Of a stretch of DNA of 64,000 nucleotides, positions 49,128 through 62,118 are shown piece by piece; the first letter of the stretch is position 1; every line of letters starts with the position of its first letter. Position numbers and translations under genes: made by a program. The DNA comes from Omphiscola glabra (lineage: Eukaryota > Mollusca > Gastropoda > Lymnaeidae): positions 20,839,316 through 20,903,315 of the forward strand of contig OZ024794.1 of the NCBI GenBank assembly GCA_964017045.1. The letters run 5' to 3'. The notes under the pieces were generated by a model. That model was given only the letters and a program-made list of their open reading frames with translations. It did no database searches and was not told the origin of the DNA.

Positions 49128-50292
49128 TTGAATTTCAGAAGAAAAAAATTCAGCCATCATAAAATTTTAATTTTTATTTGACTATAATGATTTATAATAA
49201 TATTTACCACTTTAAGAACGTTTCAATGTCAATTGTGTTCTTAAAAAATTAATTGAAACATATTGTAGTGGCAGCTTAAGAAAAAAAAATCACTTTAGAT
49301 TTCATTATTAGTTTATTTCCTCGATGTTTGAGGCAATCATTTTGACGTTTTTTAAAAAATATCAGTGATTAAAACTTGAACTTGTTGGCAAATCTTAAAT
49401 GATAACCTTCGTCACGCGGACAGTGGAGAAAACCGGTCGAACACGAGGTGTGTATCGATTCGGATAAGTTGTTGCAGGGGATTAGCTGGGGCTTGTGACG
49501 CCCTGGGTAGTCGTTAATTTTGTCGCCCCTTCTAGAATAATATATATAGATAAAGATACGAAGTAGACCGAAAATCCCGCCGAGAAATGAGATTCGCCCC
49601 TGTATCGTTGACCTTTGACGGTTACACATCGTGTTATTATACGTATAATTTAATTTGTTCTAAAAGGAGTGGCTAACATAATTACAGGTGGATACTTTGT
49701 CGTATTTTGCATCATTTACGCAGCGGATGACTTTATATTGATGTCGGACTTTTATATGCATGAAAATCGGGGGAGGAACCGGGGAAAATGTCCATAATCA
49801 TTAGTATTTATTTTTTTTTCAATTAATTTTCTTTTCCTCGGGTTTGGTTGGGGGGGGGGGGGGGAGAGTAAGTCAGAGAGTCCTAATGAATCACCATATC
49901 AGCCAGAATTTAAAAAAAAAAATCAAATAATTATTTTTTTAAATCTGTAACACCAATGACTATCGGCAGCATCCACAATATCATATCATTGATTTAATTC
50001 CGTATAGTTTAGTATGTGTCGGGGTATACAATTATTTTACCGCTTTGCAGCCCTTAAAAAATATCATGGTTGAACGTGAAATTTGTTTTTTTGTCCAAAA
50101 TGGCCAGGTCTCGCCATTTCCAAGAGACGGCTAGGCCATTATTCCATATTTATGTGTAGCAGCCCTAGAGGAAATGCTGACGTGACTCCTGGTCATAAAT
50201 TCCTAATTTCGGAAATCAACAACGAGGTCAGAGCACGCGACAATGAAGGACAAAAAAAAAGTTAAGATTTCCAAGGCGTGGGTGGTATTATT

Positions 50293-50765
50293 TTGGCGTT
50301 TCTCTCTGGTGGCTGGAGCTTTCTGGCGGCTGGGGCTTTCTGGCGGCTGGGGCTTTCTGGCGGCTGGGGCTTTCTGGCGGCTGGGGCTTTCTGGCGGCTG
50401 GGACTTTCTGGCGGTTGGGGCTTTCTGGTGGCTGGGGCTTTCTGGCGGCTTGGGCCTTCTGGGGGCTGGGGCCTTCTTGTGACTGGGGCCTTCTGGTGAC
50501 TGGGGCTTTCTGGCGGCTGGGCTTTCTGGCGGCTGGGGCTTTCTGGCGGCTTGGGCCTTCTGGCGGCTGGGGCCTTCTGGTGGCTGGGGCCTTCTGGTGA
50601 CTGGGGCCTTCTGGTGACTGGGGCTTTCTGGTGGCTGGGGCTTTCTGGCGGCTGGGGCATTCTGCGGCTGGGGCATTCTGCGGCTGGGGCTTTCTGGCGG
50701 CTGGAGCTTTCTGGCGGCTGGGGCTATCTGCGGCTGGAGCTTTCTGGTGGCTGGATCCTTCTGGT
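50293..50765. repeat. Minisatellite, 18-bp unit, about 26 copies
   Basis: Units of GGCTGGGGCTTTCTGGCG with frequent GGTGACTGGGGCCTTCT variants. On the minus strand it reads as a 200-codon frame of PPESPSRQKAPAAR-type Pro/Arg/Ala repeats, and the plus strand is open as well. The minus frame starts at a non-ATG codon outside the array, so I call it repeat DNA, though a transcribed Pro-rich repeat protein cannot be excluded. Confidence 0.93.
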
Positions 50766-51060
50766 GTGTTGATTGACCGCTACTTTGCACACAATACCAT
50801 TGATTGCACAATATAACGTTTACATAGTGGATACAGATTTTAAAAAAATCATTTGGGAGGAAATATAGTTTGAGAAGATTGCTGAATCAATCGTTCTGTC
50901 TTATTAACATCTGTGATGTCAGACTGTCAGTCGCAGCCAAAAGATTGTAGGGCCCTTCAGCGGCCCGGCCTGGCGGCTTCGTCAAGTTTGGGACCGCTTG
51001 CTCTTAGACTCACCTTTAATTTTACGGCCCTGTTTGTAACTGCCAACTGAGACTTTTGAG

Positions 51061-51243
51061 ATCATCCTAACTGGAAGTGTGGACCTAACTCACTTAGTTA
51101 CATTCATCATCCTAACTGGAAGTGTGGAACTAACCCACTTAGTTACAGTCATCATCCTAACTGAAAGTGCGGACCTGACCCACTTAGTTACAGTCATCAT
51201 CCTAACTGGAAGCGTGGAGCTAACTCTCCTTGTTACAGACATC
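51061..51243. repeat. Minisatellite, 45-bp unit, 4 copies
   Basis: Units of ATCATCCTAACTGGAAGTGT followed by GGACCTAACTCACTTAGTTA and CAGTC. The plus frame is open as a 15-residue peptide repeat (VELTHLVTVIILTGS). Confidence 0.9.
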
Positions 51244-51942
51244 AACCTAACTACAACGAACCAACTTTTTAATCAAAATACGATAAACAGCTCTCCTTTC
51301 TTTTATTGGTCCGTATGTTTTCAGTAACAGTGTTATTTTATGACCAGTTATGTGTCTATTTCGTTAAATGTTGTTAAATGCTATATATTTTCTAAAAGAA
51401 AATTCCCTTATTAGTAGAGTTTCTGTCTCGAGATCTCGCAAGATTTTCAGTAAATAAAAATATTACCCTGTAAATTTAGCATGCTGGGAAATCTCGTTCG
51501 TGTTTAAAATTTTAAAATTTATTTTACTTTTTCTTGTAAAGAATTTTTTTTTTTTTTAAATTTCAGCAATGGACAAATTGTTGCTATAAAAAAAATATAT
51601 AATCTTTTTAACTTCGCTGAACTTTTAAGCTGAGTAGCGGGTGAGTAGCGGGTGAGTAACGCTAGTACACTGTTTCCCAAGCGTTTTCAACTCACTACCA
51701 CAATATTTTGGAGAAAAAAAAGGCTTCTAAAAAAGGTTATATTCTTGGAATGGAAAACATTGTAAAACTTAATTTTTCAGCACAATGTAATTGGTGACAT
51801 TTCAGATGTCAAGACTGAAATTGTGAATAAAATTTCATGACACCAATTTAAATTTTTTTTTTTTTTAAATAAAATATTCAAACATCAGTACTTCTCTCAG
51901 TCTATTGTTTCAGCCGGCGACCCCACGGAAATCCCCTCGCAT

Positions 51943-52053
51943 CCCCTTTTGAGGTCGCCTCCCCTTTTGAGGTCGCCTCCTCTTTAGAGGTCGCCTCCCC
52001 TTTTGAGGTCGCCTCCCCTTTTGAGGTCGCCTCCCCTTTTGAGGTCGCCTCCC
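51943..52053. repeat. Minisatellite, 18-bp unit, about 6 copies
   Basis: CCCTTTTGAGGTCGCCTC in tandem, with one variant unit (CTCTTTAGAGG). Confidence 0.93.
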
Positions 52054-52404
52054 TTGTGCTCTAGTAACTAGATTATTTTGCATCAAACTACCTTGATCGT
52101 AGGCAGTTTTTAAATTTATTTCCAAAATCAACATAGCAATTTAAGACATATACATATATAATAACATGTATTAACATTCCTAATTGACTTTAATTCGAAA
52201 ACGAATACCTTGTTACAAGTTGATGCAAATATCTGCTTGTAAATATTTAGTGACGGATTAAAATCTAGAATTAGAGACCTGTAAAAAAATTCATACTCAT
52301 AGGTGTTGATTTTTTTTTAAAAATATTCTACAAGCGGTTATGTAACAGCCATATTATTATCTATATGTTATCCATTACTACGCAGTGGAAAATAAAGCAA
52401 TTAG

Positions 52405-52592
52405 TAGCAATTGACCAACTATTAGCAACTGACCAACTAGTAGCAATTGACCAACTAGTAGCAATTGACCAACTAGTAGCAATTGACCAACTAGTAGCAA
52501 TTGACCAACTAGTAGCAATTGACCAACTAGTAGCAACTGACCAACTAGTATTAGTAGCAATTGACCAACTAGTAGCAATTGACCAACCTCTC
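52405..52592. repeat. Minisatellite, 18-bp unit, about 10 copies
   Basis: CAACTAGTAGCAATTGAC in tandem with few variants. Open on several frames as QLVAID or SWSIAT repeats, with no sign of a real gene. Confidence 0.95.
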
Positions 52593-52764
52593 AACTAACC
52601 TTAACACTGTTTTTTATACTTTAATGGATAACATTAAAACAACTATAAAAGTCAACTCCTTTATCGTTACAGTCAGTTTATTATATAACTTTTAATTCAA
52701 TCCATTTCATTCCAGGAAGAGGAGCAACCTTAATCCCGTTTTCCCAGGATAAGCGAAACCCCGG

Positions 52765-52892
52765 GAAATGAGAATCCCTGGTCATTAGCGTACACTGAAA
52801 TGAGAATCCCTGGTCATTAGGGTACACTGAAATGAGAATCCCTGGTCATTAGCGTACACTGAAATGAGAATCCCTGGTTATTAGCGTACACT
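52765..52892. repeat. Minisatellite, 32-bp unit, 4 copies
   Basis: Units of GAAATGAGAATCCCTGGTCA plus TTAGCGTACACT, nearly identical. Bases 52893-54440 hold a G20 run (53653-53672) and short hAT-like ends, but no gene I can support. Confidence 0.93.
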
Positions 52893-54446
52893 GAACTACA
52901 AATCCATTTTTCTACATTTTTTCGAACTCCCCCAAGAAGTCTGAAGAAATTCTTCTAAAATTAAACAGATTCGACTTGTAATTCATAAAGGTAGCATAGT
53001 GTTGTCAGACAGGGCTCCATTTTGTACCGCGTGGGAACATCATTACGATAAATGTTTGAAAAAAAATCCAGAGTACAAACTATGTATACAATATATAATC
53101 CAATGTATAGACGGATTACCTCGACACACTGATCTACATTTACAACCGGAGATATGCATAACTCAGCCGTCGGCAGACATAACAACCATTCAGAACACTG
53201 CCGCAGGGTATGACAATAGGAACAATAAAGTACAGAGTAAAGGACAAACACTTTGTTTCCACTATAGCACGAGGAGGCGAAGCTAATGGTGTAGGGCGGT
53301 GTGCCCCGGGGCGCACACACTCTGGCGACACAGACTGCTAGAATCTCATGCATTAATTGCGCTGGGCGCTTTTCTTTATTTCAAGGGTGACCTGGATCTG
53401 CATTGACTGCTTCAAAAATATAATATACCACTCATAGTGGAGTGGCAAGAGTTCAGCATAGGGGCTATGGCCTGTGGCATTACACTATACAGTCAGTGGG
53501 GGAGCTAAGGTAGCTGCCCATGCCCCTGAGACCATATTTTTTCGAAAGTTGGGCCTGTCAAGGATATAAATTTTTACTTTTTTCATTCGTCGAAATTTAA
53601 AAAAACAACTGTTGTCTACTTAATAAGATTTTTTTTCATTTCTGTAATTTCTGGGGGGGGGGGGGGGGGGGGAAGAGGGTAAACAATACCAGAATGACAT
53701 TATGGCCCATTAAGCAACATTAACGAACTCCAGCAATAATCTTATCCCATCCATAATTCCAGTGCTTATCCCATCCACAATTCCAGTGCATATCAAAAGT
53801 GAATGGCGTGGATAAGAAAGAAACGTATTACATTGGTGTGGGGGGTGGGAGGGGGTTCTATTGCGTGACGATAAGACGTTTAGTAACTACCGGCATTCAA
53901 ATGTGTAAAAGTGAAGATAGCTGCCCTTGGAAGCGAACAATGCCGAGATCCAACGCGCGTCTAGTAACGGGGCCTTGAAAAGTTGGCGGAATAACAGGAT
54001 ATCATTTTTTTTTTACTGATTTTTAACAAATAAATAGTTTTGATGTAAATAATAAAACATTGCTATTTGCTACAAATCTTCATTACTATTTGGTACAAAA
54101 CATCATTACTATTTGGTAACGGCTAAAAATAAAAATCTTATTCAGGATAGGGAACCTAAATTTCCACTAGTATCTCTTCTGTTGCTTTTCGGCTAAGTAT
54201 AGAATGACCAGAAAACCAAATACCGGTATGCGCCTAAATGCATCTCTGCTTTTTCAATTGATCAAAAAAATGTATGAGGAATGGACATAGTCCCCTCTCA
54301 GCACTTCCTTTTGAATACAACATATTGGATGTTAAGGTGTTTCAAATGCAAAAATACGCCCCCCCCCCCCCCCGCCCTTTTTGCTTTTTAAAATTATTTT
54401 CAATGAAATTTTTGAACTTATTATTTTGGTGTGTGGGCCCAACTTT

Positions 54447-54545
54447 TCAGCTCTCCTCCCAAGCACTATCTCAACTCCCAAAGCAGCTACTCTCCTCCCC
54501 AGCAGCAACCTCTCCTCCCCAGCAGCTGCTCTCCTCCCCAGCAGC
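54447..54545. repeat. Short CT/CAG-rich tandem repeat
   Basis: About four diverged 18-20-bp units of CTCTCCTCCCCAGCAGCA. Frames in both directions are open. Each unit contains a CCCCAG, which could act as a splice-acceptor-like sequence. Confidence 0.8.
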
Positions 54546-55406
54546 CAACAATCGTTCACCACTGACGTAGTCATGAACTTAAGTTTGTTCTGATCGCACA
54601 TTGGATGTACTCATTCACCAATATTATTAGTTCAATAAAGGCGTTAACTATCATACTCATTTTAGAAATAACTTATTTCATCTTAAGCAAAACCGTTGAT
54701 AATATAATATTTAATATCATGATCCAATAGACATTTTTATTTCCTTGAAAATTTCAACTAAAATAATTAATGAAAATTAAATTAAAAACATTTCCTTTCC
54801 TCTATTAATTAATTTTAAAATTTAACTTTGAAAATATTATGATTATACTTTACGAGTCTTATACATCGAGGAACCACTAGAGTTTGTGAGATTAAAATTA
54901 GTTGTGAGGCTAAACTGTAGGAAATATGTGAAGCAAGATATTGGGAGACCTGAAAAAAGGACGCAGCAAAACAACGAACGTGTCGTCAAGATGCCTTCTT
55001 CGGCGAACAAACAACGAGTACCACAAACATAAAATTTAAATAAAAAATTAGATAAATGTATTATCCTTTTTTTTACCCATGCAGGTTTTCAGATATCTTG
55101 TTTCACATTTTTCCTCCTACCTAACCTAATTATTGCAGCCTCCCACCCCCTTATCTTTCCAGGTCCCGGACAAAACGCTACGCTGAGGTATTGTTGTATA
55201 CGACAAGACTAATCTAAGTTGTTTAATAATTTGAAAAGAAGAACACTTTATTTCCTCGAAACTCTATTTATTTTAATGTTCATCCTCAGTTGAATACTAA
55301 AGTTGATAAAGTTCTTTTCATGTGCATTATTCCTGTTAGATCTCTTGAATTTACGGGGAAAAAATGTCTTATTATGAAATTATAAAGTTTGGATCAGAAA
55401 ATCTCA

Positions 55407-55423
55407 GGGGGGGGGGGGGGGGG
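55407..55423. repeat. Poly-G tract, 17 bp
   Basis: Seventeen G, then TCAGC and a T run. The rest of 54546-55550 is AT-rich without features. Confidence 0.9.
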
Positions 55424-55746
55424 TCAGCTTTTTTTTCCTTATCAGTATTTAAGAGTACTCCCCTATCATTGTTTCATTTCACTCCGATTTAAAAAAAGAA
55501 GATTTATCTGCCACTTTACCTAATGTTTCTTTGTTTCACACTTATTTTCAGAACTAACGTTGTGTAGAATGAACCCACCGGGAGAACTCACCATTTCTTG
55601 AGGTGTTTGTTTGTGCTCGCTACAAGACGCTAACTAACAAACAAAGCCTTCAAGACGCTAACAAACAAAGCCTTCAGTTTAGACAGTCGGTCGATTACAA
55701 CAGCAATTTATAACGTTACGCTCAATTTTAAACCAAAAAATAAATC

Positions 55747-57167
55747 ATGACGAATTTTACCAGCTCTTCGGTAAGGGGTCGCAACCCAGCCTGCTGTAGC
55801 GGAATTAACCTCAAGGGTTGCAACACCTGCTGCAGTCTGAACAACGAAAACAGCGAGACGCCGTGCCGGCAAACAATGGCCGATGAGACCCCGAGGAGGA
55901 CGCGCCGAGCGGCGTGCGATGACGTAAGTAGCAGCTGGGCGTTCATCCAGAAAATAATGGCCATCGATGAGAAGCACGACAAGAGGAAGAAGGAGCGCCA
56001 GAGACAGAAGGCGTTGTTGGAGCAAAGTCTGAACGAAGCAAGCAGCCTCCTGCCGAACAGCAACTCTAAGTTGGCGGACACCTTGTCGCGGTGGTTGCGT
56101 GACCAGGTAAATGTTAATGTTTCAGTTCAGTTCATAGAAGAATGTATACTTTGGTTTTATGACAGATTTATAGAAAGTTCACCCAACTGGTTTATGACAG
56201 ATTTATAGAAAGTTCACCCAACTGGTTTATGACAGATTCCGATAATGTTCACCTGGATTGTTTCAATCAATATTTAAAATTAGGAATTGTTTTCTTTGAC
56301 GATAGGGCTTATACTTATTGAAATAGCGCTATGTATTATTTTCAAATTGTACATTTATAAATACCGTACATTAATTCTGCAGCTTAAAAAAACCGCCCCA
56401 CAAATTAACGCCACGGTGTTTAGAAGTGAACTATTTCTGCAGATGCACTGGAGCATTTGACTGTGGTGATCCGTGGTCAGTGGGGTGTGGTATTAACACT
56501 TACTTTTCTTCTCACCTGTCCTATCTCTGCACCATCGCCCTCCACAAGAGCACCATCATTTACTTAAGATGTAGCCTACATTCACTCGTCAAATACCCCA
56601 TCGTAAATCATGTATCTTACATCGCCTCTTCTGTTCCCACGTCAGGTGTTAGACGACGGCAACCCCGAAGAAAATGAGACATCTGATGTCTACGATGACG
56701 GCCTCCACCCCGACAGATTGACCAGCGGCGCTAAGAGCGCATCAAAGGCTGTTCAACCTTCATTACCCCGTCTTCCCATTATAAACACTACAGAAGTCCC
56801 GGATATCAACGCGCCATCTTCGCCCACTTCCTCCTGGGATACAAGGTCATGGTCCTCCTTGCCGAGAATTTCAACATCGACGCCAAACTTCCTGGAGCAG
56901 ACGGCTTACCAGGAAGACGACTGCGGCAGCCCGAAGCCGAAGAAGAAACGGCAGCTGCGCCTGCCTCCCATTCTACTACCGCGCGTGTACACCATCCAAC
57001 CGAGACCCCTGCAGTACAGGGAGTTTCTGACCCCCACCAACATCCGGGGTCCTATCACGGACACTGAGTGGGAGGAGCTTCAAGACTGCCGGTATATAAG
57101 GAAAGGGGTGGCCAGATTTAGTTTACAGTTGTCGCCGTCCAGAATGTCTTCATCACTACCGTTCTAA
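55747..57167 (+). CDS. Unrecognised two-exon protein, 293 aa
   Basis: Coding exons 55747-56106 and 56646-57167, joined at CAG|GTAAAT and CACGTCAG|GTG, in phase 0. I do not recognise a homologue. Residues 13-40 are Cys-rich (NPACCSG, CNTCC). A second ATG at 55876 (Met44) has a stronger Kozak context (ACAATGG) and may be the true start. Residues 61-113 look like an amphipathic, strongly basic helix (KHDKRKKERQRQKALLEQ). Exon 2 is Ser/Pro-rich, then has SPKPKKKRQLRLPP, a possible nuclear signal, and a C-terminal block EFLTPTNIRGPITDTEWEEL followed by QDCRYIRKG that looks conserved. GC content and codon use stand out from the flanks. No membrane segment is seen. AATAAA follows at 57467. An upstream acceptor-like TTATTTTCAG ending at 55551 suggests a 5' UTR exon. 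Confidence 0.65.
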
Positions 57168-57466
57168 TGTTTCTGATTTTCACTCATGTGTATTATTACT
57201 GTGGGAGATATTGTTTAATGGAGTTTGAGTGCGACACTTAACTCTACCCCCACCCTCCTTTCATTTTTAGTTGAAATGTTTATAGATGCAAAATATTTAA
57301 GCAGGATGTGTCGAGGCAAAGACAAAAATTGTATCATTGTTTTTTGTTGCCTTTCCCGATCTCTTTTCCCGGATCCACCTCATGCAAAGCCTGCTTTGAC
57401 CTTATCGCTAGTCATGAACACAGAGACGAAAGATGGAACAACTGATTCAATGTGTCTGATTTATTC

Positions 57467-57472
57467 AATAAA
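57467..57472 (+). promoter_or_regulatory. Candidate poly(A) signal of the 55.7-kb gene
   Basis: AATAAA 300 nt past the stop codon at 57167. Confidence 0.5.
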
Positions 57473-57718
57473 CATTTATTATTGTCTTGTTTATGGCAAC
57501 CAGAAAAGACATTATTCTGTTTCTGTGCTTTTAGCCAAGATTTGTTCCATTTATTTTACCACTTTTTGCTTTTTTACTTTGTCTTCACCATTAAATCGTT
57601 AGCATTGAATTCAGAGAAAACATCCATTGGCTTTGATCGTCAAATTCCGACGTTTCGTACCCTTAACTATCAGTGCACCCGAGGCGCCTAGGCAGTCGAA
57701 ATCTTAATGTCATGCCAG

Positions 57719-57889
57719 CAGTGGCGTAGCTAGGGTTGCAGCTGCTCTGGGCGAGTCCAAAATTCTTGCTCATTCCTTTCAACGAAAAAAATACCGGCAG
57801 TTGCTCAAAAAATGCTGCCCCTCAGTATAAAGAAAAAGTGCCACCCGAGGCGGACCGCCTTCCTCGTAAACCCCCTTCCTACGCCACTG
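57719..57889. mobile_element. hAT-like element, 'GGCGTAGC' type
   Basis: A 171-bp element with ends CAGTGGCGTAGCTAGG and CCTTCCTACGCCACTG, a good inverted repeat. The flanking octamers CATGCCAG and CATATTAT do not match. Internal GTGCCACCCGAGGCGG block is related to 5246-5400. No coding capacity. Confidence 0.72.
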
Positions 57890-59154
57890 CATATTATGGA
57901 ACGTACTTTGAATTCAAATAAAACGTGTGTTACATATGATGACCATGCCAAGCAAAGGCGGCGCCTGGTGCGAAGCCTGTGAAAATGTAGCGAAAGTGAG
58001 GGTAGGTGGCGAGGTTGGGATGGGGGGGGGGGCTTAGCTCATTCCCCAGACAATTTTTTATAAATTAAAATTTCATTTTGACACATACTTGAACTTAGTT
58101 CTTCATCATAAAATTAGGCTCCTCGACTAATTAATTACTTTTGTTGTCGTTCTTTTGACCGATACTAAATGCCCCTCTCCACAGAGTAACATTTATTTTT
58201 TTAAAGGGGCCAGTTCCTCCTTCATTCGCTAGGGATGAATGTCTATTTAAGATAATTAAGAATAATTTAAAATTTTGGCACCCTCTCATCACCTTTAAGA
58301 CTATTGCCGGGGTTGGCCAGTCATTAGACCACTCCGTTCGCACGGCTGACGAGATGTAGATCTTAATGTCTTGTGCTCATCTACCCTTTGAAGTCAGATG
58401 CTTGTGGGATGTTATAGTCTCTCACTTCTTCACACGGATTAGTGGAACTGATATCATTACACCTAACACTGAATATCTTAATATAAGTTATAACGCTATA
58501 AGTTTATTATGCATCGTAAAACCTGACGGAGCAATGTATATCGTGCTAACGATTCAATTCGTAAACAAATCAACGTTCTCCCTTAACGATACATCTATCC
58601 AAAATCCTCAACACACAAAACAAGCTACGCCGTGAAAATGATACAACGGCCACTAATCCACTATATCAACAACAAAACTAACGCGTCATTTCCCCGTACC
58701 CAAATACGTCACAACTATCTCACCCAATAGAGTCAGCTACACACATAATCTCTAAACTCTCTTTTCCATACCAAAAATAACAACAGTAACCTACACATTG
58801 CAACAGTGATTCTCATACCCTTGACAACGGCCTTTTCCATAACTCCCTATATAGACTGTCTAGCTGTGTCCAAACAAGAACGTATCTTTCGGTAACCGAT
58901 AAAAAGAGTAGTCGAGAAATAATGAAGTCTTTTATTACAGACTTTGTAGTTGCTAAGTCTCTGACCCAATTAGCTGATATAAAACTTTTTATGTTACTTA
59001 TCCGAGCTGACAGTCTCTCAAAACCTTACCTTTAATGATTTCCGTGTAAGGAAAAGTTTTCGACTCAACAAATATTTCCTTTGGACAGACTCCGCCGGTA
59101 GGGGAGGGGGCATTTCAGATTTTCGGTGGGGAGTGCCAGTCACCAGAGACTTAG

Positions 59155-59400
59155 CTTAGGGGGCACAGAGGACAGATGTCCCCGGGCGCCATACTAGCCC
59201 GGGTGCCAAAATAGGCTTTGATTTGCACCACGAAATGCGGTGGTGCAAAAATATTGACACGCCCACGGCAGCACTAATACTTGCCACGCCAATAGGCAGT
59301 GTATCTATGGGCACCAAAATTGGCGATGATTTTGATATGCAAGGGGGGCAGAAATCGATGGCACGTCAGCGGAAGTGAGGCTGGTGAGGCGGCGCCTCCC
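59155..59400. mobile_element. Fragments of 'GGCGTAGC'-family hAT-like elements
   Basis: GGGGGCACAGAGGACAGATG, then TCCCCGGGCGCCATACTAG and CCAAAATAGGCTTTGAT, resemble the GC-rich half of the 35374 element. Ends are not resolved. The wider region 57890-59154 and 59401-59922 holds no supported gene. Confidence 0.45.
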
Positions 59401-59922
59401 TATAAATTTGTATTATTATTTCAAAATCAAGATGTGCTTTTTGGAGTTTACCTAGCGATACATAAATTGAATTCATTCCGGTTTTTGCATGCCCAAGGTA
59501 AAATTTTCAACTCGGTACTTTCAAAATGTGTCAGCGTGAGGGGGAAAAAAAGGAAGGGAGCGGGTGAAGAAATTGAGGGTGCCGAAGACTGTCGGGCTAA
59601 TTCAAAATTAAGGAATGCATTTCGGCTCATACTTGAATTTGTTGTTTCTCTCAGAACTAAATTTATTCCAGTTGTGTTGCCATTGAGGATATGCTCTTTG
59701 CCCTAGCTTATTCCCCCCCCCCCTCCCGCGGCCCTTTCTTTTTTAAAATCTTTATAGTCACAAGAGATTTTTTCAAAATGGAATATTTCATATTTAGCAC
59801 ATTCCTAAATTTAGTTTTGCAACATTCTACACATAATCAGAGCACAATGGGGGCGATGCTAGTTCAAAATGTAGGTTTTACTTGACCGCAGAGCCATCGT
59901 GTGGGCCCTTCAAACCTTATAG

Positions 59923-60119
59923 CAGGCCAGCACAACATAATACGGCCCGCGGGCAGTATGCGGCTTGCCAGCATCCACTGTGCGGCCCGCAAAGAAACAA
60001 AATACTCTTGATCTTATTATTTTCTTAATAGCTTTCCCATCGTCCTATTTTCTTTTGGCCCGCACACGTTTTTCATACAGTATTACGGCCCGCATTACAT
60101 TTTGAGTTGTGCAGGCCTG
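59923..60119. mobile_element. Short hAT-like element with direct repeats
   Basis: A 197-bp element with ends CAGGCCAGCACAAC and GTTGTGCAGGCCTG, flanked by CTTATAG (59916-59922) and CTTATAG (60120-60126). The match extends to CTTATAGC if the terminal C is shared. GGCCCGC blocks repeat inside on both halves, as in other hAT elements with GGCCCG-rich ends. No transposase. Confidence 0.85.
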
Positions 60120-60215
60120 CTTATAGCATGAGGGGGCTTTAGATATTTTAGAGGGTTAAAGTTGAGACGTAGACACTCTTTTAATTGTCAACGTTGAAGG
60201 TGGGGGAGGTGGAAC

Positions 60216-60445
60216 GGGATCCATAACGGAATCGGTAGCCCACTGGGATCGGGATCAACCGAGATCAGGATACCACTGAGATCGAGATACCGATGGTACC
60301 GGGATCCCACCGCGATCTGTATCCCCCCCTGGATTCGGAGCCACAAGAAAACGTGACCCCACAAGGATCGGGATCACACCGGGAAACGGGACTTTGCCGG
60401 GATTTGTGTCAGAATGGGATTGGGGTCCCACCAGAATGGGGTCCT
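60216..60445. repeat. Degenerate GGGATC-type tandem repeat
   Basis: Irregular repeats of CCACTGGGATCGGGATC and ACCGAGATC, about 20-22 bp, strongly diverged. Confidence 0.75.
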
Positions 60446-60887
60446 TATGCAATCCCGGGCCACGCCGAGTATATTGGCTAGTTATGAATCAAACCAACAA
60501 CGTATGTATAATAATAAACTGTTTTAAATATTTCCAAGTTTTACCAAAGTCAAACAGAGAAGAAAAAAACCTTAGAAAAGCCTATACATTTTTATGTAGT
60601 CATTTTTATAAATTGTATTTTAAATGCATAAGTAGGTTAAGAAGACATGTTATGTTTAAAAAGCAATACATTTATTAATGTTTGATTTTATCGGTTGAAA
60701 ATCGTCTAGAAATAAATTATAAATTTACCAATATTCAGTTGTTTAAAATATTTATTTGGAATTTCAAGCTATTATAACTTTTTTCATAAAAATTACAAAT
60801 AGACTCTTCGGTGTACTTTAAAACATAAAAAAAAAAAATCCAGAAGAATTTTTCTTAAACAAGTACAAAAAAAATAGAATTGTTACT

Positions 60888-61106
60888 AGAGTGTTGCAAC
60901 CATAAATAGAGTGTCACAACCACAGACTGGAGTTACAACCATAAATTAGATTGTTACAACCATAAACTAGAGTGTTACAACCATAAACTAGAGTGTCATA
61001 ACCATAAACTGGAGTGTTACAACAATAAACTGGAGTGTCATAACCATAAACTGGAGTGTTACAACCATAAACCAGAGTGTCACAACTATAAACTGGAGTG
61101 TTACAA
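60888..61106. repeat. Minisatellite, 21-bp unit, about 10 copies
   Basis: Units of ATAAACTGGAGTGTTACAAC plus C, with GTCATAACC and CTAGAG variants. Bases 61107-62090 afterwards show no supported feature. Confidence 0.93.
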
Positions 61107-62087
61107 AGTGTTCTTCGCAGTGTTTATTACATCTTCCACACTGTTACTATTGGATTGCTGGTGGTTAAAATCGTTAACATTTAATTCAATGTAACTTCCT
61201 TATGCTGTTGTTGATGTTTTTTTGTGTTTTTGTTCCGTTTCTTGTGTGAACAGCGGAAAAAATGCTTTACAACTCTCAAGTGCTCCACTTCTTAGCTGAT
61301 TGAAAATAAAAGCCAACAAAATTACATATTTTATATTCCAATGGGTATCCGTTGTAATATTAAAATAAAGTACACATTTATCTCTATCATATATACGTAT
61401 ATGGCCTATACTTAACGCCACATTTCTAACATATACTATATTTTAGCAAGTTAATAAAAATATTATTAAAGATACTTGGAGTTTATTTTTCTGTAATGAA
61501 TTTATGCTCAATACCTTTTCTCAGCTATGTTTCCTTTTTAAATAAATGGTCGATTACATTTGGTTTTGAACATATCATTTGTAATTCTTAAATTCGGTTA
61601 ATTCCATTTAATACATCTTTTCTCAACATACACCACGAAACTCTTTCTGAATCCATATGAAGTCACCACTAAACCTCACAAAGCCAAATATGACCCTATC
61701 GAAATCGAACCAACTAAAGATATGGCTACTTCAAAACCGTCAAACTTAACTTATCCAAGCCTGTTAAATTCATCAAACCCATATAATTCAGAGCTGTCGC
61801 GCAACACTTTTCTGTTTCGTACCCCTGTATTCAAAGTGGATAGTTTGATTTGTTGCCTACTTTACAACTTTAGGCTAGGGCTAGGCCGGGTACGGACCCG
61901 GATACAGACCCTGATACCCAGAAATGCGGAGAATCAGCACAGCGGTCACAACACGGACCCGTGTAAAAAAAATAGAACCAGGTCCGGGTGGTAAAAATAA
62001 AGTCATCTTCTCATTTTCTGTAATGGGTTCCACCTTCCACCCAATGCGGAGTAATATAAAAAAAAAATTACATTCTTACCAAAAAAA

Positions 62088-62092
<5 letters not shown>

Positions 62093-62118
<26 letters not shown>

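Noticed and set aside
50203..50811. A 202-codon minus-strand Pro/Arg/Ala repeat frame
   Set aside because: It starts at a TTG codon, is mostly explained by the 18-bp minisatellite and is matched by open frames on the other strand. No independent coding signal.
52961..53353. Overlapping frames of 130 (minus) and 95 (plus) codons
   Set aside because: Both strands are open, no domain or splice context was recognised and no homologue is known to me. A Cys-containing plus frame (KCLKKNPEYKLCIQY) was considered but has no signal peptide.
53494..53560. Possible hAT left end CAGTGGGGGAGCTAAGG
   Set aside because: Partner terminus and duplication not found.
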